Shown piece by piece: positions 55,180 through 64,000 of a DNA stretch of 64,000 nt. Each line of letters begins with the position of its first letter. Position 1 is the first letter of the stretch. Source of the DNA: Bryoerythrophyllum caledonicum (taxonomy: Eukaryota; Streptophyta; Bryopsida; Pottiales; Pottiaceae); assembly GCA_963971425.1 (NCBI GenBank), contig OZ020514.1, positions 24,850,602 through 24,914,601 on the forward strand, given 5' to 3'. Below the pieces are notes generated by a model. The model was not told where the DNA came from and ran no database searches. It worked only from the letters and a program-made list of their open reading frames with translations. A program made the position numbers and the translations under genes.

Positions 55180-55934
55180 CTATGAGCTTGGAACATCTTC
55201 GATAGATAGCGACCAAGCGAATGACTTTGAAGGGGAAGTAGGGGGGTTTGATGTGAAAGGAGGAATACAAAGTGATGGAGACCCCATCGAGTAGGGCAAG
55301 GAAGCAACAAGCAACGTCTGAACAGAACTGTGGGGCTGACCCCCACTCCTTTCTCCAACTGATCGTGGAGGCTCAAAGTTGATGGCATTTACCGCGGATG
55401 GTGTCGGCGCAACAACAGGTAACCTAGTCGCCATTCATCTCTCCAGCATGAGCATTAAGTTGGCATGTCTCTACTCTTGGTCCCTCTTTATCTCTTTGTC
55501 ATGCCTTGCCTGAAGGGTGTTCGGCTCTTGGTCATGCTTCGCTAAACGTTGCTCTATCAACCGCCGTTGAATGGCCTCCTCTTTAAGCTTCTTCTCTAGG
55601 GTAATGAACGTGTTGTTGTCTTGAGCGATGCTTGCTGATGCCAACGGAGAGCGGCCGTTTAAGCTCGCAACCTTCTTTTTCTTTAACTGAGGCCGAGTGG
55701 GTGACCCACCTAAGGTAGGAGGTGAATGAGTTCTATCCAAATATCCAACGAATCCAACTTTGGAAAATCCAGTTGCTGAGGGGACAACCGCTGCCGCGAG
55801 ATATTGATTGTGCTGCCAACTTCGGAATGAATGCCGTTCTGAAGCTCCAGATTAGCGATGCCATCGAGGTCGTTGTTAAAAGGAGATTTCACCTCAAGTT
55901 CAAGTGGAAAATAATCTACTCTATGCTCCATCAA
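55180..55934 (-). pseudogene. Coiled-coil protein remnant
   Basis: Minus strand: MEHRVDYFPLELEVK, a shift near 55735, then LKKKKVASLNGRSPLA and a charged coiled coil (EKKLKEEAIQRRLIEQRL). TAG near 55468 and a TGA shortly after follow; the frame then stays open to 55180 with a Pro/Ser-rich end. Family not recognised. The layout (LKKKK, coiled coil, Pro/Ser tail) could be the C-terminus of a transposon-associated Myb/SANT-type protein, a guess. Confidence 0.4.
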
Positions 55935-55972
55935 ACTAATGTTTCAAAGCAGTAGACAAAAGTCCGGAACAT

Positions 55973-56690
55973 GACTTTTATTGAGTCTAAAACCCCAGAT
56001 TTGACCTAGATCTGAATCTAGATTCGAATTCAGGAATAGTTGGGGCTTCGTTTCTATTGTTTTTCTCAGGTTTAACCCACACATTTTAAGTTTTTGCACT
56101 CGATTATAGCAAATCTGACCATACCCACAACAAATCCGGACTTGTCTCTAACTCCCAACTACTAAGAATGTGTAGGATTTTGCAGATCGGGCTAGATCTA
56201 TATCAGATCTAGTGCATTCAAGCCGAATCTGCTATACACACGACCAAATCCTTCCCTAAATGCTTCCCTAACAACAAGATCTACTCACAACTTCAAAACA
56301 TAACCCAATCACATAAAAGATAGTAATAAGACTTGTTTTACTTCCTCAAAACATCCATACATCACACTTATACACACAATAACTCCAGATTTGCATGATA
56401 CCTCTACTTCCTAGCTCTTTAACCCTCCTCCTACACTCTAGTCTTCCCCTCAAGAGAGATTTGCCCACACAAGAGAGAGAGTCTCCAAGTCGAAGGGGTT
56501 GACTCTCTATCCCCTCCAAACCCTAATCCTCCACAATGGATGAACATGTCCGGACGGATGATATCCCTGTCCGGACAGTTCATCCAAAGTCCTGACAGTT
56601 TCATCCACTCTCATTTCTAGACAGTTTCATCCATTGTCCGGATTCATCCATAGTTCTATTTTTACTCATAACTAATTCAGTTATGAGCAT
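55973..56690 (-). repeat. Probable diverged Gypsy LTR
   Basis: An AT-rich stretch with an AAACCCTAATCC word, an AGAGAGAGAG remnant and repeated GGATGA and TTCATCCA words around CCGGACA. This is the same kind of content, in the same order, as the LTRs of the 15-kb Gypsy. Its length of about 700 bp fits. The outer end is uncertain. Its inner end abuts RNase H sequence. Confidence 0.5.
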
Positions 56691-59600
56691 ATACCATCGC
56701 CAAAGCTTCTCGTTCCATAGTAGTGTAGTTCTTCTCGGGTGAGTTTAACAACCGAGAAGCATAGGAGATTGGCTGGTCACATTTTCTACTTGGATCTGGG
56801 CCAACATGACTCCCACTGCACTGTTGGATGCATCCATGTGTATGTGGAACTCTAGATCCCAGTGTGGTACAATGAGGATTGAGGCATTCTAGTACCGTTC
56901 CTTAATGTCCAGCCAAGCCTTCTCGCATTGTTCAGTCCAGATGAATTCTTCGTTTTTGCGCATGAGCTTTATAATGGGCTCCATGATGTGTACATAGGAC
57001 TATATATAACATCGGTTGAATTGTGCAAATCCGTTAAACACTTGGATGTCTCCAGGTTTTGTTGGTCTGGGTATGTTGGCAATGACCTCGGTCTTCTTTG
57101 GGTCAGGAAATTTGCCGTCTCTGCACACGACATGGCCCAATATGATGCCCGAATATACTAGGAGGGCGCATTTTTCCGGGTTAAGGCTAATGCCATACTC
57201 CTGACACTTGATGAATTAAAGCCGGAGTTTTTCCAGATGAGTGAAAATATCACTATTAACACTGAAGTCGTCCAAAAACAGAATCGTAAAGTTATCAATA
57301 TACTCCCAAAATGCTCTGATTACTGCCCTCTGGTAGGTGGGTGGAGCGTTCTTCAGTCCAAATGGCATAACTATCTAGACAAAAGCGCCCCAATCTGTAA
57401 CAAAAGCAATCTTGTATCGATCCTCCAAGGCAATCTGGATTTGTTGATATCCAGAGTAACCGTCTAGGAACAAGTACATCTCATGACCGGGTACCGTATC
57501 GAGAACTTCTTCCGTGAAAGGCAGCAGGTACGGGTCTTTTTTGGTTGCTGCATTTAGCTTCCTGAAGTCTATGCATATGCACAACTTGTCATTCTTCTTT
57601 GGCACGATGACTATGGGTGATTGCCATGTGGCGTCCTCCACTGGAGGGATGAATCCAGCCTGTAGTAACTTGTCCAGATCACGCTTGACAATGCTGGCAT
57701 AGTTCGGATTCATCCTATATCTGGCTTCATGGCCTAGAGAAATGTCCTTCTCCAACTCAATTCGATGCTGGGCGATTGAAGGAGGGATTCCCTTCAAATC
57801 CTTGTATGTCCATGCAAAGACATCCTTATATTCTCAGAAAAGTGCCTCTGCTTGTGTTGCCAACTCCAGGTCCAAATCAGCATTACTTCGTAAATACTGT
57901 GGGTCATCTTCAGTTCCGACATTGACTTTCTGCAGTTGTTCTGACTCGGAAAGTGTCCAGGCCGCCACCTTCATGTCTTGGACCTTAATCCTCGCCGGAG
58001 TCTCGACCACATCAATGTCACCTTCTGTGAATGTGTAGAAGTGATCCGAGTACGTGGCATGTGGACTCCTCTGGTCCTCAAAAGAGGTCTGTAAGCCCGG
58101 CGCTGACTCTCGTACTAGCAGAGTATCTAGTACGAGGCCCGAATCTGGAACTACACCAAAACTTGGTAAGGTTACTGTGTTTACGACCAAAACATCCGAT
58201 TTTGTGTCCAGCCATTGGGCCTCCTCTTCTTCCATCAACCCAACTTCAAAGTTGTAAGCGACTACGACCTCTCGGAGCTTAGGTCTGGGGCCCGTGCGCT
58301 GATAAACTGGAATGGTCTTTACCTTGCCGCCGCCCCAAATTGTCACAAGGTTGTTGCCCCAATCATGCTGCACTTTGGCATCAATCAGCCACGATCTTCC
58401 CAGTAACATGCTATAGGCTTTGTTAACCTCCTTGTTCTTGATCACAATAAGGTTGATCAGGGATGGAATACCATGAATGAAAATCTTGACATTTTGGATG
58501 AGGCCCACCGGTTCCACAACTGTATGGTCCGCCATACGTAATCTATATGGTGCAGAGTGTAGGTCCCTTAGACCCAACCGCTTCCACTCCTCGTCTGTGA
58601 TCAGATTTACTCCAGATCCTCCGTTCAACAGCACATTGTCCAAAGTCCCAGTACCGATTTGTACGCATGGGACAGATAAATTCCGGTCTACATCCACTGC
58701 TGCATTGGAAACTGGACTCAGTCCACTGGAATTATCGGGACTGGTCGTCGGAATCGTGTCCGGCTCTGGAGTTCCTCTTGGTTCTGGAGACAAAAACATG
58801 TGAGTCTTCATAAAAGTACTGAGGTTGGGTGCCATGTGCAGTAATTGCCTCAAAGTTACCATTACTGGACTTTGTAGGATCTTCCGTCCCACCACAGGGA
58901 TGATGTCCGATGGAGCTCCAGACCTTGATAACTCGCTTGGTGTGGTTCGGACTGGGCTCTCTAGGACATCATAGTTTGGAAATTCCAACCAGTCTTCAGA
59001 GGAGGAAGGTACAACTTCCTTCTTTGGGTCTGGCATTAGTTGGGTAGAGGTTGTTCCTTGATCGGCCTGCTCCAGCTCTTGCATCTCCTTGATAGTATCC
59101 ATCATCGTGTTTCTCAACCTCTCTTCTTCTATCCAATCGTCTTGGGTCCAGGTACTCCGAGGTTCAGGTGCTCGGTCCTCCGTGTTTGGTGCTGCTAGAC
59201 CTGCCTTCAGCCGCTGAGCTCTAGTTAAGCTTGCGACTGCAATTGGGTCTTGGTCATCCAGTAACTGAATCTCCACGTTGCTCATGAGATGGGTTGGATT
59301 AGCTTTGTTCTTAGCCGTGTTGGCTAGGAACTCCTCCCACTCCTTCTTCCATGGGCAATTGTATCTCCGGTGCCCCGGTTGACCACATAAGTGGCAGACT
59401 GCCGATCTGTTAAAATTGGAGTCACCGCCTCCCGTTCGCAAGTACACTGGCCTGGAGTAGCTCCCGGAAGTATTCTGTTGTAAACCTTGAGTTGACTTTG
59501 GCTGGATCCGGACTTCATTGACATTCGTTGATGCCCCTTTCGTGCTTGTGCGAGGCAGTCCTCGTGGATTATTTGGGTTAAACTAGTAATCGGGCTCCAG

Positions 59601-59910
59601 ATGTCCCGCACGTTTGCAACAGGTGCTGAATTTCATAGGCGCTTCTGGAGTGGCAACCTTACTAGTAGTACCTCCCTCCTTGCCACTGGAGTCGTTTCTG
59701 CGGATCTCGATGCCTATTGTTTTACCATTCAGGTCCGTACAGTTCTCTTCGTAACGAAGTGTTGCATCCAGCAACTCTGTCAAAGTCCGGGCCGGAACAA
59801 TACTGGTGGTAAACTTGATGTACTCCAAAAGTCCAGTTGTAAAGTTAGAAATCCGGAAGCCTTCTCATGGATCCGGTTGTAGACATTTGATCAATGTCAT
59901 GAACCAGTCC
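56691..59910 (-). pseudogene. Internally deleted Gypsy gag-pol copy
   Basis: Related to the 15-kb Gypsy. From 59882 downward: gag end (FMTLIKCLQPDP), zinc knuckles (CCKRAGH, CHLCGQPGHRRYNCP), protease (NGGSGVNLI), RT (RYRMNPNYAS, FLDGYSGYQQI, MPFGLKNAPP, FLDDF) and the start of RNase H (HMDAS). At 56691 the sequence jumps to LTR-like DNA, so the rest of RNase H, integrase and ORF3 are gone. Gag and pol form one frame here without the stop seen in the large copy. Stops elsewhere include TAG 57375-57377 and TAG 59583-59585, both at conserved Trp positions. The 5-prime side is cut inside gag near 59910. Confidence 0.85.
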
Positions 59911-60470
59911 AGGGTTGTCATAACGGACGGGTTGAAGTGATCGGACCGGACAACCAGACGGATGGTCCGGACCGTACGAACAGACGGTTCGGACAGATTG
60001 CCTGATGAGTGCCCAGTAATTTTTTGCAAGTAAGAAATTTTTACTATGATGGCCACATCACATTCGGATGTGTCACGCCACCATGGCACTAGGGCAGGGA
60101 CGTCTACGCTCCTGGGGCAAGGTAATTCTCCGCCCCAAGGCGTGGACGCCTCCATTAGGGGCGGGGACATCCCGGCCCCTCATGTAGGCGTCCCCCCCCC
60201 TACATCATTGAGCGGAGAGACCTTAATGTCTGGAAGCAAAATATGTTTATTACATTCAATCGTTTCACGATATAACAACAATTCCCTGATTTCATACTTC
60301 CAAACGAAGTAATATCAGCGCTAGTTATCTAAGAAACCTTTTTCTCTCCTAGCTTCTTCTATGAATTATCACAACTCTCTTGATTTCGCATACATATACG
60401 TATTACTTTTCTTGTCCTTTAATTATTCAAACGACCCGATCTGCGCACTCTTTCGATGGACGGGCCATTC
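59911..60470. other. Junction region with GGACGG words and GGGGCGGGG patch
   Basis: 59925-60000 repeats CGGACGG and GGTCCGGA words (reverse of the TCCGTC tracts). 60080-60210 is GC-rich with CGTCTACGCTCC and CATTAGGGGCGGGG. No gene is supported. Confidence 0.45.
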
Positions 60471-60474
60471 CTAA

Positions 60475-63400
60475 CTACATCTCGAGAGACGATATCATCA
60501 TCATCTGGTGCCTCATCGCAATCTGGACGGTTGTCATCATCGGCTCTTTCATCGCTCTCATCTTCGAATTCTCCATTGCTACCATCCGTAGTCCAAAAGC
60601 CCTCTATTTCAGAGTTGTCATTGCAAAGCTCTACGACTATTTTACCATCGCAATGCGAGCGTCTGAATCTCTTTTGTCGATGTGCGTGAGGATCATCGCC
60701 GTCGGAATTTATGGTTGGGCCGCTGGTAGGACGAACTGCTCGATTTGGAACAAAAAACGCCGGAGTTGTTGAAGAGCGTCATGGAACATACGTGTCCAAA
60801 ATCGGTTGTACAACCACGTTCGGATCTCATGCCCCTATTCCAAGGAGGGGACGTCTACGAAGCCTTGAGGATGATGCTTCGCCGTTGTTTCTTCCTTCAC
60901 GGCCTGTAGCCGCTCCACGGCCTCTAGACCCTCCACGAGCATTAGTCCTTCCACTGGGTTGTTGATATTGACCCATTGGATGAATTGGCTCCGCTCTAGC
61001 GACCAAAGGGGGTCTGCAATTTCTGGCAGTAGTAGCGGAAGTGTTTAGACCCGTCCCCTCAACGCCTACACTTTGTTGGAAAGGTCCATACATGGCATTC
61101 GCCGTTCTAGGAGAGGAGGAATTCCGGGAAGGCGGCGTTGGTGTATTCTAGTCATTAATAACAGTAGGCAACACCACAACCGGAGATGGTTGTGGCTCAA
61201 GGTCCTCTGTGAATGCAAAGGCATCAGAGAGGTCTTAATATTTCGGGTCAAAACGCTTTCGCTGATTAACAACCCTTTCATTTCTTGGAGTCGTCCCTAC
61301 AATTGTTGTGTTTACATCATTTGCGTTAGAGTCTCTTTGAACATTTTCAGTGCTACAAAATGATGCAGCTATTCCAATAAGGCTCTCCTGGCCATACCGA
61401 TTTTCAACCAATTCTTGGTTGTTTCGAATCGCAATATTTACTGCGTTTCCTCCGGCTCCTTTGTTGTCGGCATCTCCATTTACACCTCCATAATTTGATG
61501 GGGAATTGTCATCGTCGCGAACATTCCCAACATTGCCCCCCCCCCGTTTCAGGCTCTTCAAGGTTAGTCACATTTGGGATGTCGCTCTCTGAGGAAGTAG
61601 ACAAAGGTTGCACTTCATGAATGCCCTCATTTTGAGGAAGATGAGGCGAAGGACTACGACGAGGACTTCAGTTCCAAGGTCCCCAACAACCTTGAGCCAA
61701 TTCTTCTTCCACGTCGTCATTATCTTTGTAATAGTTTCTCGTTTCCTGAAGGTGATCGGCGTCTTTCGCCCAAAGATTAGGGCTCCCCCGGTACTCTAGC
61801 GGAGAGCGGAGAGCTGCCATATTGTACTCCTCCTCTTCCTTGGCTATCAACACATCAAATTCACGATTAGGTTCATCCACCGGGACCGGGCCCAAGGCAT
61901 CTGGGTCGGAATCCTCCAAGTGAATATTCGCATCGTACCATCGAACGGGATCGGCCCCTAGTCTTTGTTGAAGGCATCGGCTATTGGTGTAAATATACAC
62001 CAATGACGCAGCCTTTTCCGCCGCTAATCGATTTCGGCTCTTGTTGTGGACAAACGAATACATACTCCACTTTCGTTCGCAAGAGGTTGCTGAACACGTA
62101 AGGGCTAGAATACAAACAACTATTTTAGACAATGCCTAGTCTGCGATCCTGGCCCACCATTGGTGCAGTTGAAGCTTTGTGTGGCGGATGTTAAATGCCT
62201 CGGTAGAGCCATATAGTCTTGTGCCTCCTCGTACTGTGTTAACTCATATTGGACGTCGTCATAAGAGATGTCCGATACCGCCATCATTTTGCAAACAACC
62301 CGATTCAATGCTCTTTGTGCAATTCCGTCAACCCTAAGTGCCACGTTATCCTTGAGGTACGGATTCAAAAGAGCCGTAGTGTAGTGAACATCGGTAGAAA
62401 CCATTTGCCATCAGGCATCAAAGGATTGCTCAAGAGTGGATGCTATGTCAGCTCGTAGAGTAAAGGGTGATTCTCTTAAAGAATACACGTGTTCTTGCAA
62501 ATTATGCATCACGAGCCACGCACGACCCATGGCTGGTTCTCGGCCATCAAACACATGCAATGCCTTCAAAACATCCCCAGTCATGTGCATGTAATTCTCA
62601 CATCGTTGCCAAAAGGCCATATCTTCGATGGTGAGCACCACATTACGCAAAGCGGTTGTTGCTTGCTCTCAATTCTGTTTATTCCGTAGGATTGCAATGT
62701 AGTTTGCAAGATGGGGGTGGTCTTTCAACTGCTCCAACTCACCAATCGATCCAACATAAGGAAATTACAGCAAAGCGGGTTTCACTCGGCACTACAATAT
62801 GCAGGTTTGGACTCAACTCACAAAGTGTCTCCATTGTCGCATGATGGTTTCTAATATATTGGCACAATTTCTTTGCCCTCCCTATTAAATCTTTAAATTC
62901 TTGGACCTTCGCCCAATCTTCCAACATGAGATCCAATGCATGTGCCATGCACCCCTGCTTGTGAATGTGTGGGTATGTGAGAATAATATCATCCATCGCT
63001 CCAAGCATGTTGACAACATTGTCTGTACAAATCTAGGTCACATTCTTGGAACCCACCTTCTCAATATAAACTTTCACTTGGTCCGCTATGTAGCGGATGG
63101 AATTCTTCTCACCACTGGTGTCTATGCTACCCAAGAATACGTCACTAGTGGGGCACGACATCATTAAATTCATGAGGGGCCTCCGGTGGACATCATCCCA
63201 ACCATCCGTGCATATGGACACCCCATAATTCTTGATTGCAAAACCAACTTTGGCTTCAATCTCTTTTTCAATTTGCAACCTCTAAGGTTCAATCAATCTA
63301 GTCCTCAATAGGTGATATGAAGGAGGAGTGTACTCAAACTTTGCCACAGATGTTGCCCTCACCGCATCGATGAACGCCTGATTTTGTGCCACATAAAAAG

Positions 63401-63946
63401 GCACATTCGCTTGATAGAAAAAGGTCGCCCACTTCTCATCAAGTTCCTTCCTCTTTGCAATGTCAAAAGCATCAAGCATCCGTTGTTGATGTAGTTGCCC
63501 AGATCTAGTGGAATTCGAGGCGGTAAGACCACCCGACACATGTGAAGGGTCGTTTCTTTCAGAGAGATTAGGCACTCCTTCCCGAGGCCCACTTGTTACT
63601 CCACCCACCACATTATTTTGAGCGTCGGATTCGCTTGAAGTGTCAATAGTTGGTGCCTCGATGGACCACTTGGACCTGAATCTCTGCCATACATGTCTAC
63701 GCCCGTCATTCGTTGCGGAACAATGTTTCCACAGTTGGCTAATCGATGTCGCACATGGGGAGGTAGGCTACGACAAATCGACCTCTCTGACTCGGCGCCA
63801 TATCCAAAGTGAGCGAATGCACGCTCACGTTTGTAGCTAAAAGTAAAGTTGCAGAAAACACAACTCACTTTGCCCCCATTGTCACCAAAATTGTACCAAG
63901 GTTTCCATTCTTTTGTTTGCTTCCTTTGACTTCCCATTGCATTCAC
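60475..63946 (-). pseudogene. hAT transposase copy 2 (BED, DUF659, dimerisation, acidic tail)
   Basis: N-terminus at 63946 or 63935 (MGSQRKQTKEWKPW). BED finger CVFCNFTFSY, then a frameshift near 63660, DUF659-like ICTDGWDDVHRRPLMN, FLGSIDTSG and NMLGAM. QGCMAHALDLMLEDWAK keeps the Trp lost in copy 1; CQYIRNHH, MAFWQRCENY and YTTALLNPYLKDN follow, then CSATSCERKWSMYSFVHNKS and VYIYTNSRCL. A long tail follows (HLEDSDPD, GGGNVGNVRDDDN, and an acidic end DEAPDDDDIVSRDV at about 60475). TAG at 63279-63281 and several frame changes (near 63030, 62700, 62120, 61650, 60830) mark decay. It is collinear with copy 1 over its length. Terminal inverted repeats were not found. Confidence 0.82.
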
Positions 63947-64000
63947 GGCTTATGCCAAATAATGTGCAAGTCCCGTCTAAACCAAAATACGGCGCTAGAT

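Noticed and set aside
60046-60312. GC-rich patch with GGGGCGGGG as a promoter
   Set aside because: No TATA box or gene start follows it in either direction.

Overview
The window looks like repeat-rich nuclear DNA of a streptophyte (land plant or charophyte alga). It has GT-AG introns, TATA boxes, hAT transposases with BED and DUF659-type domains, Ty3/Gypsy retrotransposons, and many plant-style gene remnants. I cannot name the species. The DUF7869-like transposase, kinase-like and ParB-like proteins remind me more of charophyte, bryophyte or lycophyte sequences than of angiosperms, but that is recollection and inference. There is no sign of bacterial, organellar, rRNA, tRNA or CRISPR content.

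Layout. (1) 1-3.9 kb: a field of short inverted-repeat motifs (motif A, half-site CACTTTAGCTCGA), a tandem repeat of about 324 bp, and two inverted copies of a degenerate FCP1/NIF-like HAD phosphatase gene. (2) 4.0-28.3 kb, minus strand: one decayed DUF7869-type transposase-like gene cut in two by a nested insertion. A gag-only retroelement (6724-25755, 5-bp duplication CTCGA) sits in the gene, and a 15.1-kb Gypsy element (7800-22923, duplication GCCAT) sits in that retroelement. Removing the outer insertion rejoins the host frame exactly. (3) 28.9-30.2 kb: a small two-exon plus-strand gene remnant. (4) 30.2-47.1 kb: genes separated by GC-rich minisatellite clusters built on GCGCGCCCGGCCC. Four of the six clusters end just upstream of a TATA box. 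The genes are an intact protein-kinase-like ORF (minus), three paralogues of an unrecognised family (one carrying a RING finger) and a hAT transposase broken by a second copy of the gag-only retroelement (40435-44242, duplication CAGAC). (5) 47.3-54.3 kb: a plus-strand multi-exon gene region with a ParB/Srx-like N-terminal part, a basic linker and four degenerate HAD modules in a row, sprinkled with a second palindrome (motif B, GTCGGCGGGCAGCCGAC) that lies mainly in introns and just after stop codons. (6) 54.5-64 kb, minus strand: a coiled-coil gene remnant, an internally deleted Gypsy copy and a second decayed hAT transposase running to the window end.

Most of the ORFs here are decayed. A recurring pattern is long frames interrupted by single stops, mostly TAG. 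All five tryptophan-to-TAG changes that a paralogue or family motif identifies occur as CTGG to CTAG, and two conserved glutamines have become TAG. That is what deamination of CHG-methylated cytosine would produce. The intact long ORFs are the kinase-like gene, the gag of the nested Gypsy element, and the ORF of the second gag-only element.
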